From Streptomyces sp. AJS327 (GTDB lineage Bacteria > Actinomycetota > Actinomycetes > Streptomycetales > Streptomycetaceae): DNA of 64,000 bases. Made by a program: the position numbers and the translations under genes. This document shows positions 52,541-61,427 of the stretch, piece after piece. The notes beneath the pieces were generated by a model, which saw nothing but the letters and a program-made list of their open reading frames with translations, was not told the DNA's origin and did no database searches. Location: contig NZ_SKBR01000003.1 of assembly GCF_013450295.1 (NCBI RefSeq), forward strand, positions 992,001-1,056,000, in the 5' to 3' direction. How positions within the stretch are numbered: the stretch's first letter is position 1; the number at the start of each line of letters is the position of its first letter.

Positions 52541-53905
52541 TCAGCCGTGCTGTTCATGCCAGACCTCCTGAAGCGACGCGAGGTAGCCGGACGGTGAGAC
52601 GCGGTCCGCGATGAGCTTCTGCACGCCCGCGCGGAGCGGGTCGAGCATCCCGGGCGCGGTGAAGTCGGGGAAGTGGTTGATTCCGTGGTCGGCGGTGACC
52701 CGCCGGTGGCCACGGGCCACGTCGCCGAGCAGACCCGTGGGCGTGGGCACCGCCCGGGGGTCCGGGGGCAGGAAGCCGTGCTCGCTGACGATCCGGGCGG
52801 CGCGCGGCGAGGTCAGGAACTCCAGGAACGCCCCGGCGGCCTCCGGGTGTTCGGTGCGCGAGGAGACGGCGTAGGAGACGCTGAAGCCGGAGGCCATCGC
52901 CCGGTCCCCGCGCCGCACCCCCGGCATGGCGAAGAACCCGCTCTTCTCGCCCAGGCTGCCCGCGAGTTGACCGGCGGCCCAGTTGCCGTTGACGAGGAAG
53001 ACGCTCTTCCCCTCGGCGAACCGCGCGGTGGAGTCGACCTGTCCCATGCCGTTCGCCGACTCGTCGAGGTACCCGGCCCGGGCCCACCGGGTGACCAGCG
53101 CGCTGGCCTTCCGCGCCGCCGCCGTCTCGACGGTGGCCCCGGGACGGCCGCTCACCCAGTCCCGGTAGTCGCCGGGCGGCATCAGCACGTTCAGCAGCGC
53201 CGCCCACAGGTGGAGTCCGCCGGAGTCGAGCGCGCCCACGCTCAGCGGCGTCATCCCGGCGCGTCGGGCGGTGGCGAGCTGCTTCTCGAACTCGCGGAGG
53301 GTGCGCGGGGGTTGGCGGATGCCCGCGCGGGACGCCAGCTCCTTGTTGTAGTAGACGCCGGTCATGGACAGCCCGGCGGGCAGCCCGTACAGCGGTCCGG
53401 CTCCCGCTCCCCTCCGGTCGCCGCCGCTGAGCTGGTCCAGGCTGACGGCCGGAACGTCGCGCCGCCAGCCGTACGCCTTCCGGTAGCGGGCGAGGTCGAG
53501 GAGGTGTCCGTCGGCGGCGAGGTCGTCCATGCCCACGGCGTACTGCGCGAGGTCCGGCGCGGTGTCCGACACCATGGTGAGCCTGAGGTTCTTCACGTAG
53601 TCGGAGAACTGGGTGTAGCGCGGCTCGACGGTGACCCGGGGGTGCCGCTTCTCGAACGCCGCGACCAGCGCCTCGACCATCTCCGGCGCGTCCGCGAAGT
53701 GCAGCCGCAGGGTGATGTCCTCGTCCGGCAGCGCCGTGCTGGTGGGCACGGCCCGCGGCCGGTCACCGGCGTGGCGCGCGCTGCCCGGGGTCAGCGCCCC
53801 GCAGGCGGTCAGCAGCGTGGCGAGCAGCAGCGCGCAGAGGCTCGTATGGCGACGCCGCCGCCTTCGGGGGCGTGTGCGCTCCGGCCCGGTCACCTTCCTC
53901 GGCAT
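52541..53905 (-). CDS. carbohydrate ABC transporter substrate-binding lipoprotein
   Basis: A 454-residue solute-binding protein. An Arg-rich N-terminus and LCALLLATLLTACG form a lipoprotein signal (lipobox LTAC). The mature part has the cluster-1 family features (VEALVAAFEKRHPRVTVEPR; SDTAPDLAQYAVGMDDLAAD; GLPAGLSMTGVYYNKELASR; GKSVFLVNGNWAAGQLAG). The ATG at 53905 follows GGAGGG; an in-frame GTG at 53911 is possible. Ligand (probably an oligosaccharide) is unknown. No glycosidase or LacI regulator is adjacent. Confidence 0.93.
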   Translation of the reverse strand: MPRKVTGPERTRPRRRRRRHTSLCALLLATLLTACGALTPGSARHAGDRPRAVPTSTALPDEDITLRLHFADAPEMVEALVAAFEKRHPRVTVEPRYTQFSDYVKNLRLTMVSDTAPDLAQYAVGMDDLAADGHLLDLARYRKAYGWRRDVPAVSLDQLSGGDRRGAGAGPLYGLPAGLSMTGVYYNKELASRAGIRQPPRTLREFEKQLATARRAGMTPLSVGALDSGGLHLWAALLNVLMPPGDYRDWVSGRPGATVETAAARKASALVTRWARAGYLDESANGMGQVDSTARFAEGKSVFLVNGNWAAGQLAGSLGEKSGFFAMPGVRRGDRAMASGFSVSYAVSSRTEHPEAAGAFLEFLTSPRAARIVSEHGFLPPDPRAVPTPTGLLGDVARGHRRVTADHGINHFPDFTAPGMLDPLRAGVQKLIADRVSPSGYLASLQEVWHEQHG

Positions 53906-55083
53906 GAGCACCCTCCTGCGACGCGATGTGGCGATCGGGACACGGTGATACCGGCGGTGGCGCGGGGCCGGTGGCTCAGCACCCGCGGGACGTGGCGCCG
54001 GGCGCGCGGGGACCCACCGGGCGGAACGGAGTGGCGGTCCACGCCTTTCGGCTCAACCGCCGCCATCCGAGGGCCCGTTCCCGGGTGCGCGGCCACGCCG
54101 CGCGCCGGACGGGAGGCGGCGCGGTGGACCGCGCGGCGCCACGGTCACGGGGTTTCCGGCAGCGGGCGGCGCGGTGACAGCCGTACCGGGGGCGGGCGTT
54201 CCGGAGCGGGAGGCTCCGCGTCCCGGGTCCCCGGCCTGGCGGCTCCTGGCCCGGGGGATCCTGACCTGGCGACTCTGGCCTGGGATTCCGGTGACGGGCG
54301 GTCCGGTCGTGGGAGCCCGGTGCGGTGGCGGGCGTCCGTGGTGGGTGAGCGGGGCGGCGTCCCGCTGTTGCGTCGCCGACGGCGCTGCCCGGGCCGGAGC
54401 CCCTGTCCCTCGCCGTGCCGATATGGACCGAATCCATCTGCGCCTCTCCGGTTGTCGCGCCGTCGGCGTGCCGGTGGGGCCGCGACCACCGACCGTGTGG
54501 TCGGCGGCCTGCGAAGTGCTGTGGACCGTACCAGGGGGCATCGCGCGCTCACCAGAGGTCTGCCGAGACCCCCGCCCCATCCGCCCCGGCCACCCCACCC
54601 GCCTCCGGCCGACCACCCCGTCCCGTCCCAGCCACCGTCCCCGGACGTCATCAGCCAACGCCGCCGTAGCCGCCGACGCCGCCGGGGCGGAGAACGGGTA
54701 CGGCCGAGGCGTTCGTCACGCAACGTCACGACAGGTGGGGGTGGAGGGGGCGCCCCGCGCCGGTCCGGTCCGTGTGCGGGGGGTCGCGCGTCGCGTCGCT
54801 CGTTGTGGCCACCGGTGCCGCGCGGGCGCTGGGCCGGGTGGGTGTGACCGGTCGGGCCGCGCCCGACGAGCCTCGCGTCGTACCAGGCCACGCAGAACTC
54901 TTCGGCTGTGGAAGGGGTGTTGGGGAGGAGCCGGGAAGGGGGCCGGAGACGGTCGACGGGATGCTCCCGGCCATGGGAGTGACGCGCTCGCCGCGTGCTC
55001 GCGCCCTGCCCGAGGTGCGCCCCGGGAGGGGGTTATATGGAGGCGCGCAATTACCGCGCGCAACAATCAACAGGGAGTTCCAC
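53906..55083. other. 1.2-kb intergenic region, no supported gene
   Basis: Lies between divergent genes for the binding protein and a small secreted protein. Long frames on both strands are Arg/Pro/Gly-rich and none is credible. Near the right end, TTATAT (55033-55038) and an inverted repeat GCGCGC-N7-GCGCGC (55043-55061) precede the ribosome binding site of the secreted protein. Confidence 0.5.
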
Positions 55084-55293
55084 ATGCGTATCTGGGCTAC
55101 CGCCGCCGCGACGGTCCTGGCCTCCGCCGCCCTCTTCGGCATGGCTGGCACCGCCTCCGCCAACGACCGCAACGTCGTCGTCGGCAACGGCAACGCCATC
55201 ACCAGCTTCGACGACAGCTTCAACACCGAGATCGAGGACAGCTTCAACCGCTACGACCTGGACTTCGACGTCACGGACGTGGACTTCGACTGA
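55084..55293 (+). CDS. small secreted acidic protein
   Basis: A 69-residue protein with a clear Sec signal peptide (MRIWATAAATVLASAALFGM, cleavage after TASA at about residue 26). The 43-residue mature part is rich in Asp, Asn, Phe and Val: NDRNVVVGNGNAITSFDDSF and a repeated pattern of D/E followed by aromatic or Val (YDLDFDVTDVDFD). It has no Cys, so it is not a canonical chaplin. ATG at 55084 has AGGGAG 6 bp upstream. Such small secreted proteins could be surface-active or calcium-binding; function unknown. Confidence 0.88.
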   Translation: MRIWATAAATVLASAALFGMAGTASANDRNVVVGNGNAITSFDDSFNTEIEDSFNRYDLDFDVTDVDFD

Positions 55294-55597
55294 GCCGGGG
55301 CCACGCTGCCGCTGCACGAGCAGGGGTGTCACGGCCGGCCACCCGGTCCGGAGTTCGCTTCGGGCCGGGTGGCCTCGTGTGTGCGGGGCGGTGGGGGGCC
55401 GGACGGTGCGGCGTCGGCGGAGACGACGCGGACGGGGCCGAACAGGGGGACGGGGCGCGAGTGCGGGAAGCGGGGGCGACGGGGCGGGGAGCGGATCGGG
55501 CGGACGGGACGGGCGGCCGACGGACGGAGGGGCCGACGGGCGGGCCGCGCGCGGAACTCGGATGCGGCACCGTCCACCCGGTGGATACCGTCCCCGC
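55294..55597. other. intergenic
   Basis: About 0.3 kb, Gly/Arg-rich in all frames. Nothing else seen. Confidence 0.4.
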
Positions 55598-56611
55598 ATG
55601 CGCGACCGCCCCGAGAACTTGACAGACCATCAGCTGCTCGACGCCCTGCGGACGTTCGGGATCGAGGCCACCGATCCGCGCTACGCGCCGGTCGGTTTCG
55701 GCGACCACCACTGGACGGTGACCGACGCCGCGGGGAGCCGCTGGTTCCTGACCGTCGCGGACCTGGAGCACAAGGAGCACTGCGGGGTGGGCGCCGGTCC
55801 CGCCGAGCGGGGGCTCCGCTCCGCGATGCGCACCGCGGCGGCCCTGCGCGCCGAACGGGGGCTGGACTTCGTCGTCGCCCCGCTGGTCGCGCCGGACGGG
55901 GAGACCGTCCGGCCGCTCGACGCCCGCTACGCGCTCAGCGTCTTCCCCTGGACGGACGGCGACTCGGGAGAGTTCGGCGAGGCGTTCACGGAGGCCGAAC
56001 GGCACACCGTCCTGGACCGGCTCGCGGAGCTGCACCGGGAACCGCCGCCCGCCGCGACTCCCGCCCTCGGCGCCGGGCTGCCCGCCCGGGAGGGGCTGGA
56101 GGCGGCCCTGCGGGAGACCGCCACCCCCTGGACGGGTGGCCCGTTCGCGGAGGGGACGCGCGGGCTGCTCGCCGAGCACGGCGGTGAACTCCGTCGGCGG
56201 CTGGACGAGTTGGACGCCTGGGTGGCCGGTGCCGAGGGAGCGGCGCGGGTCGTGACACACGGCGAACCGCACTCCGCGAACGTGCTGCGTCCCAGGGACG
56301 CGCCGGAGCGGCTGCTGCTCGTCGACTGGGACACGGTGGGGCTGGCGGTGCCGGAGCGGGACCTGTGGCACGTGGTGCGGGGGCCCGAGGACCTCGACCG
56401 GTACGCGCGGACGAGCGGCCGCACCCCCGACCCGGTGGCGCTCGCCGCCTACCGGCAGCGCTGGGACCTGGACGATCTCTCGGTCTACCTGGGTTGGTTC
56501 CGCGCTCCGCACCGCGCGACGGGGGACACCGAGGCGGCCTGGGAGGGCCTGGTGGAGATCGTCCGGCGGCTGGCCTCCGGCCCCGCCGTACCGTATCCGT
56601 CCGGTACCTGA
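55598..56611 (+). CDS. aminoglycoside phosphotransferase-family (APH) protein
   Basis: A 337-residue kinase-like-fold protein. The catalytic Brenner loop reads VVTHGEPHSANVL (Glu in place of the usual Asp of HGDxxxxN), and the metal-binding motif is LLLVDWDTVGLAVPERDLWH. The N-terminal lobe has FGDHHWTVTDAAGSRWFLTV. Such proteins phosphorylate aminoglycosides, homoserine or choline; substrate unknown. ATG at 55598. The last codons are part of an 18-bp tandem repeat that extends past the stop. Confidence 0.9.
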   Translation: MRDRPENLTDHQLLDALRTFGIEATDPRYAPVGFGDHHWTVTDAAGSRWFLTVADLEHKEHCGVGAGPAERGLRSAMRTAAALRAERGLDFVVAPLVAPDGETVRPLDARYALSVFPWTDGDSGEFGEAFTEAERHTVLDRLAELHREPPPAATPALGAGLPAREGLEAALRETATPWTGGPFAEGTRGLLAEHGGELRRRLDELDAWVAGAEGAARVVTHGEPHSANVLRPRDAPERLLLVDWDTVGLAVPERDLWHVVRGPEDLDRYARTSGRTPDPVALAAYRQRWDLDDLSVYLGWFRAPHRATGDTEAAWEGLVEIVRRLASGPAVPYPSGT

Positions 56612-56672
56612 CACCTCTCCGGCGCCTGACACCCGTTGGGCACCTGATACCTGTCCGGCATCTGATACTCGT
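56601..56672. repeat. 18-bp tandem repeat x4 spanning a stop codon
   Basis: Four imperfect tandem copies of CCGG(C/T)(A/G)CCTGACACC(C/T)GT, 18 bp each. The first copy contains the TGA stop of the APH-type gene; the third starts TGGG and the fourth has TCTGATACTCGT. In another frame the units would each encode six residues of the type P-A-P-D-T-R. Confidence 0.85.
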
Positions 56673-56797
56673 CCGGTGCGGGGGCCGGGCGGGGCCCGGT
56701 GTCGGGCCCCGCCGCCGTGCGCTGGGGCCGTACGTCTGGGTGTGGGGTTCGGGTGTGGGTGCCGGTCTGGGGAAGGGGCCGGTGGGGGCGGATGCTC

Positions 56798-57838
56798 CTA
56801 GTCGCGGTCGTGGCTCGGGGGGTTGGTGTCCGGCCGGGCCGTGGCGTCCCCGCGGGGTTCCCCGTCGGTGGGGGTGGGCTGGTGGCCGCCGGTGGTGACG
56901 CCGCTGGCCACGGTGGCCGGTTCGGGCGCCGGGTCGGCGGTGCCGCGCTGGGCCGGTACGGAGCGTTCGGTGGCCCGGTCCCGCAGGTGGGCGCGGATGG
57001 AGTAGGCGAGGGCCGCCGCCCAGAGCGCCCAGATCAGGACGTAGACGGTGGTGCGCGGTACCGCTCCGGCGTCGATCCAGTCACCGCGCAGCAGGGTGCG
57101 GCTGTTGGTCAGGATGATCAGCCCACCGACGGCGGAGCCGAGCACCCGGGGCGGCACGTGGCGCACCAGCCAGGCGGCGATCGGCGCCGCGATGACGCCG
57201 CCGACCAGCAGCGCGGCGGCCCAGGAGAGGTTGATGCCCTCGGAGCCGAGTCCGGCGAGGAAGCCGAGGCTGGCGGCGACGGTGACGAGGAACTCGCTGG
57301 TGTCGATGGAGCCGATGACCTTCCGCGGCTCCATCCGGCCGCTGGCGAGGATCGCCGGGGTGCCCACCGGCCCCCAGCCGCCCCCGCCGGTGGCGTCGAC
57401 GAACCCGGCGAACAGGCCCAGCGGGGAGAGGAACCGGCTGCGCAGCGGCTTGCCGAGGTTGGCGGTGGGCAGCCCGTTGAGCGTGAACCGGCCGAGGACG
57501 TAGGCGCCGAGCGCGAGCAGGATGAGGGACATCACGGGTTCGGCCAGCTCCGTGGAGAGCCGGGAGAGGAAGGTGGCTCCGGCGAAGGCGCCGACGGCGC
57601 CGGGCACTCCGATACGGAGGACCACGCGCCAGTCGACGTTCCCGAAGCGCCAGTGGGAGACCCCGGACACCAGGGTCGTGCCGATCTCGGCGAGGTGGAC
57701 GGTGGCGGAGGCGGCGGCCGGGTTGGTGCCGACGGCGAGCAGCAGCGTGGTGGACGTGACGCCGTACGCCATACCCAGACTGCCATCGACCAGTTGGGCC
57801 CCGAGCCCGGCGAGCGCCAGCAGGATCAACGTCCGCAT
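56798..57838 (-). CDS. TauE/SafE-family sulfite/sulfonate exporter
   Basis: A 346-residue membrane protein with about eight TM segments (LLALAGLGAQLVDGSLGMAY, LILLALGAYVLGRF, SWAAALLVGGVIAAPIAAWL, TVYVLIWALWAAALAYSI) and the TauE glycine-rich motif VDATGGGGWGPVGTPAIL. A Pro/Thr-rich cytosolic tail of ~55 residues follows. The family exports or takes up sulfite and sulfonates. The ATG at 57838 is preceded by an AT-rich promoter region. Neighbouring organosulfur genes and a Rrf2 regulator support a sulfur role. Confidence 0.92.
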   Translation of the reverse strand: MRTLILLALAGLGAQLVDGSLGMAYGVTSTTLLLAVGTNPAAASATVHLAEIGTTLVSGVSHWRFGNVDWRVVLRIGVPGAVGAFAGATFLSRLSTELAEPVMSLILLALGAYVLGRFTLNGLPTANLGKPLRSRFLSPLGLFAGFVDATGGGGWGPVGTPAILASGRMEPRKVIGSIDTSEFLVTVAASLGFLAGLGSEGINLSWAAALLVGGVIAAPIAAWLVRHVPPRVLGSAVGGLIILTNSRTLLRGDWIDAGAVPRTTVYVLIWALWAAALAYSIRAHLRDRATERSVPAQRGTADPAPEPATVASGVTTGGHQPTPTDGEPRGDATARPDTNPPSHDRD

Positions 57839-58363
57839 ACTGACATCTCCATTCCCTATGTTTCCTATGGTGTTACTAGGGAAGTGTGGCGTGATGTGGT
57901 TCTGCTGAGAAGAGGTGTCTCGCTTCGTGGACGAGAAGAGGGAAGCGTGCGGGATTCGGTGTCCGATCACCGGGTGGTCAGCCGCCGGTCAGCCGTCGCC
58001 ACTTCGGCGGGGTGGCTCCACCCGTCTCTCCCGGGGTGGTCCGGCGGTCGAACTGTCCCCGCTGACCTGCTGGTTCGCTGGGGCATGTGAACCCGGCCGC
58101 GTGTGGCCGGGGTTGGGTCATCCTCCGGTGGCGCTGGGCGGTCCGTCGTCCGGAGCGGTCGCCCCGGTTCGTGGACGGCCCGTGATTCCGAATCGTGGAC
58201 GCGGTGCTTCCGACTTGTGGACTGCGCGTCGAACCGGTGGGGTCGCACGCCCGCCGGACGCCCGCCGAGCAACGGTCGAACCGCGCCGTACGGGACATAT
58301 GTCGCGGATCAGCGGGTGCCCGCGGGCACCCCTGCGGTGGGGCGTTGGGCGCGCCCGGTGCCG
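57839..58363. other. tauE upstream region / intergenic
   Basis: About 0.5 kb. The first 45 bp are AT-rich and hold the direct repeat CCTATG (57855-57860 and 57864-57869) within an outer CCCTA...TAGGG inverted repeat (57854-57881): a probable tauE promoter and regulator site. The rest has no credible gene. Confidence 0.55.
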
Positions 58364-58822
58364 CTACGGGTTGGACCAGGACTCCGGGGCCTCCGCCAGC
58401 GAGTCCACCAGCGGCGGCAACTGGGCCGTCGCGACGTCCGCGAGGGTGACCTCGCCCAGGATCTGCCGGACGTTCGCCCGGACCGCGATCCACAGCGGTA
58501 GCAGCGACTCCGCGGGCCCGGTGTAGGACAGCTCGGGCGGGCGCGACCCCCGCACCGAGACCAGCGGGCCGTCCACCACCCGGATCACGTCGGCGATCGT
58601 GATCGAGTCCGCGGGGGCCGCGAGCCGGTAGCCTCCGTTGCCACCCCGCTGGCTGACGACGAGCTTGCCGCGCCGCATGTCGTTCAGGATGCCTTCGAGG
58701 AACTTGTGCGGGATGCCCTGCGCCGTCGCGATGGCTTCGGCCTTGACCGGACGTTCGTCGCCCGCGGCCGCCAGTTCGAGCGCGGCACGCACCGCGTAGT
58801 CCGCCTTCGCCGAGATCCGCAT
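58364..58822 (-). CDS. Rrf2-family transcriptional regulator (Cys-free)
   Basis: A 152-residue Rrf2 protein: MRISAKADYAVRAALELAAA at the start, the HTH region AEAIATAQGIPHKFLEGILN and the wing MRRGKLVVSQRGGNGGYRLA. It has no Cys at all, so it cannot hold an Fe-S cluster; in this it resembles CymR, the sulfur-metabolism repressor that senses via cysteine synthase. Position among tauE, ssuD, ssuE and tauD-type genes agrees with such a role. ATG at 58822. Confidence 0.93.
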   Translation of the reverse strand: MRISAKADYAVRAALELAAAGDERPVKAEAIATAQGIPHKFLEGILNDMRRGKLVVSQRGGNGGYRLAAPADSITIADVIRVVDGPLVSVRGSRPPELSYTGPAESLLPLWIAVRANVRQILGEVTLADVATAQLPPLVDSLAEAPESWSNP

Positions 58823-59096
58823 GTGTCCATTATCCGGCACCGTGCGCCAGGTCACGCCCACGGGTCGGGACGTGCGACGCCCGGCGCACCGGTCGGACGC
58901 GCGGGTCGGCACGCGGCGACCCGGCCGACCGCTCCGTGCCGCCGGACGCCGCTCGCCGGACCCGCCGGATTCGCCGGACCCGCCGGGCTCGCCGGATTCG
59001 CCGACCTCGCCGGGACTCCGGCGCGCCACCCGTGACGGGGCCTGTGATCAGTGCGGCCCCGCCGGACCGTGCGGGCGGGCGGGTGAGTGGCGGGGG

Positions 59097-60506
59097 TCAG
59101 CCGGGGGTGCGGGCGGTGCCGACCGCCGTCCGCGAGGGTACGAAGGGGACGTTCGGCGCCGTGCCCGCCGTGACCGGGGCGTTCGGCCCGGCACTCGCCG
59201 CGGCCGGGGTGGCCGGGGTCTCCGGCGCGTCCGGTGCGGCACCCGGTGGGGACCACAGGCTGGCGCGGCGTAGCAGCGGCAGCACGCCCTCGCCGAACCA
59301 GTACGCCTCCTCCAGGTGCGGGTAGCCGGAGAGCACGAACTCCTCGACCCCGACGCGCCGGTACTCCTGGATCAGCTCGGCGACCTCCTGGTGGCTGCCG
59401 ACCAGCGCGGTTCCCGCGCCGCCGCGTACCAGGCCGACGCCCGCCCACAGCCCGGGGTGGATCTCCAGCCCGTCACGCCCGCCGCTGGCCAGGCCGTCGC
59501 GTCGACCGCCGTGCAGGGCCAGCATGCGCCGCTGCCCCTCGGAGTCGCTGCGTCGCAGCCCATCCTGGACGGTGCGGATCGTGGCCGGGTCGAACCCGTC
59601 GAGCAGCCGCCGGGCCTCGGCCCAGGCCGCCTCGGAGGTGTCGCGGGAGATGGTGTGCAGCCGGACGCCGAAGCGGGGTGCGGGCCCGGCCGGTTCGCCG
59701 GGTCCCCGGCCGAGTTCCCGTGCGCGCTCGCGGACCCGCTGGATCTTCTCGGCCACCAGCGCGGGTGGCTCGCCCCAGGTGAGGTAGACGTCGGCGGTGC
59801 GCGCCGCCACCTCGATGGCAGCGGGGGAGGAGCCGCCGAAGTAGACGGGCGGCACCGGCCGGGGCGGACGCGTCAACGTGGCGTCCTCGACGCGCAGATG
59901 GTCGCCGCGCAGGCTGACCGTCTCCCCGCGCCAGAGTCCGCGCACCACGTCGAGGAACTCGCCGGTACGGGCGTACCGGGCGTCCTTGTCGAGGAAGTCG
60001 CCGTAGGCGCGCTGCTCCTGGCTCTCACCGCCGGTGACCACGTTCAGCAGCAGACGGCCTCCGGTCTGCCGCTGGTAGGTGGCGGCCATCTGCGCGGCCA
60101 GGGTGGGGGAGAGGAAGCCGGGGCGGAAGGCCACCAGGAACTTCAGGCGGTCGGTGCGCTGGCTGACCATCGCGGTGGTCAGCCAGGCGTCTTCGCACCA
60201 GGTGCCGGTGGGCGTCAACGCGCCCTCGAAGCCGAGCTGTTCGGCGGCCCCGGCGATCAGGGCGAGGTAGTCGACGCTCGGAGGCCGGTCGCCCGCGGTG
60301 GACGTGACGGCGGAACCGTGCCCTCCGCCGACGACGTGACGGCTGTCCCCGCTGGTCGGCAGGAACCAGTGGAACGTCAGCGAGTACGGCCCCGGAGGCG
60401 AGTCCGGCCCCGGCGGCGGAGGCGGGGGCGAGTGGGGGGATACCGGGGGCGCCGGGGAGGTGCGGGACGACCGGGGTGCTCGGGGGCTTCGGGGTGGGGT
60501 CGGCAT
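59097..60506 (-). CDS. ssuD: FMNH2-dependent alkanesulfonate monooxygenase
   Basis: A 469-residue bacterial-luciferase-fold monooxygenase that releases sulfite from alkanesulfonates. Conserved blocks: LTFHWFLPTSGDSRHVVGG, GALTPTGTWCEDAWLTTAMV, LKFLVAFRPGFLSPTLAAQM, LLLNVVTGGESQEQRAYGDF and the SsuD signature SGYPHLEEAYWFGEGVLPLL. It is ~90 residues longer than usual: a ~45-residue Pro/Ser-rich N-terminal and a ~50-residue Ala/Pro C-terminal extension. The ATG at 60506 has GGAG suitably placed; ATG 60518 does not. Reduced flavin is expected from SsuE just upstream. Confidence 0.95.
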   Translation of the reverse strand: MPTPPRSPRAPRSSRTSPAPPVSPHSPPPPPPGPDSPPGPYSLTFHWFLPTSGDSRHVVGGGHGSAVTSTAGDRPPSVDYLALIAGAAEQLGFEGALTPTGTWCEDAWLTTAMVSQRTDRLKFLVAFRPGFLSPTLAAQMAATYQRQTGGRLLLNVVTGGESQEQRAYGDFLDKDARYARTGEFLDVVRGLWRGETVSLRGDHLRVEDATLTRPPRPVPPVYFGGSSPAAIEVAARTADVYLTWGEPPALVAEKIQRVRERARELGRGPGEPAGPAPRFGVRLHTISRDTSEAAWAEARRLLDGFDPATIRTVQDGLRRSDSEGQRRMLALHGGRRDGLASGGRDGLEIHPGLWAGVGLVRGGAGTALVGSHQEVAELIQEYRRVGVEEFVLSGYPHLEEAYWFGEGVLPLLRRASLWSPPGAAPDAPETPATPAAASAGPNAPVTAGTAPNVPFVPSRTAVGTARTPG

Positions 60507-60595
60507 GCGGGACTCCATGGACGGGATGGATGGAGGGAACGGGATGGATGGAGGGAGGGGTGCGGACGCGTGGTGTCGGATGGGGGGGGGGACGG

Positions 60596-61210
60596 TCAGC
60601 CGGTGACGGCGAGTTGGCGACCGGCGCCGTCCAGCCCGCCGTCCCGGGCGGGGGAGCGGCCGGTGCTCCCGGGACGCGCGGACGGGCCCAGCGCGGCGAG
60701 CAGCCGGTCGACGGACCGCCTGATCCCGCCGACGGCCTCCGGGGCGATGGCCAGTCCGCCCTCGTCCCGCTGGGTCAGGTGCTGGTCGAGGACGAACCAG
60801 CCGTGCAGGACCCGGTCGGTACCGAGCGCGGTGAGCACCGGCCGTACCGCGTAGTCGAGGGCCAGCACGTGCGCCGGGCTGCCGCCGGTGGCCAGCGGCA
60901 GCACCGTCTTCCCGGCCAGCGCGTGCTGGGGCAGCAGGTCCAGCAGGGTCTTCAGCAGGCCGCTGTAGGACGCCTTGTAGATGGGGGTGCCGACGATCAG
61001 CGCGTCCGACCGCTCGATCGCGCGCAGCACCTCGCGGATGGCGGGGTGTCCGGTGTCGGCGTGCAGCAGCGGGGCCGCTGGCAGGTCACGCAGGGTGAGG
61101 TGCCGCAGGTCGTGACCGTCGGCGGCGACGCGGTGGCCGACGTGCCGCAGCAGCGCCGTGGTGCGCGAGGTGGGCGAGGGGCTACCGGAGATGGCGAGGA
61201 CGCGAGGCAT
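60596..61210 (-). CDS. ssuE: NADPH-dependent FMN reductase
   Basis: A 204-residue flavodoxin-like reductase. RVLAISGSPSPTSRTTALLR is the FMN phosphate loop, SDALIVGTPIYKASYSGLLK with TLLDLLP the flavin region, and PLATGGSPAHVLALDYAVRP the SsuE-specific block. It supplies FMNH2 to SsuD, which follows after ~90 bp. A Gly/Ser/Ala-rich tail of 25 residues is added. ATG at 61210. Confidence 0.95.
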   Translation of the reverse strand: MPRVLAISGSPSPTSRTTALLRHVGHRVAADGHDLRHLTLRDLPAAPLLHADTGHPAIREVLRAIERSDALIVGTPIYKASYSGLLKTLLDLLPQHALAGKTVLPLATGGSPAHVLALDYAVRPVLTALGTDRVLHGWFVLDQHLTQRDEGGLAIAPEAVGGIRRSVDRLLAALGPSARPGSTGRSPARDGGLDGAGRQLAVTG

Positions 61211-61427
61211 GGGGACTCCTGGGTCGGGGCGGCCGTGCGGGACGGGTTGGGGGCGCCAGGACGGATGGGGGCGTGGCGGCGCGGTTCCGGCGGTGTGGCG
61301 GCCCCCGTGGGGTGGGCCCGCGCTGAGGTCGCGAGAGGGCCCGCGCGGGGCGAGGGGCGTACCGGGGAATCGGCGTGAACGGACGGAACGGGACGCTGAG
61401 TTGGGCCGGGTTGGGTGGGGCGCGCGG

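Noticed and set aside
54145..54891. 248-codon minus-strand frame in the region before the secreted protein
   Set aside because: Arg/Pro/Gly-rich with no motif and overlapped by equally long frames on the other strand.
56601..56672. Possible CRISPR array
   Set aside because: The units are contiguous without spacers and no cas gene is present.
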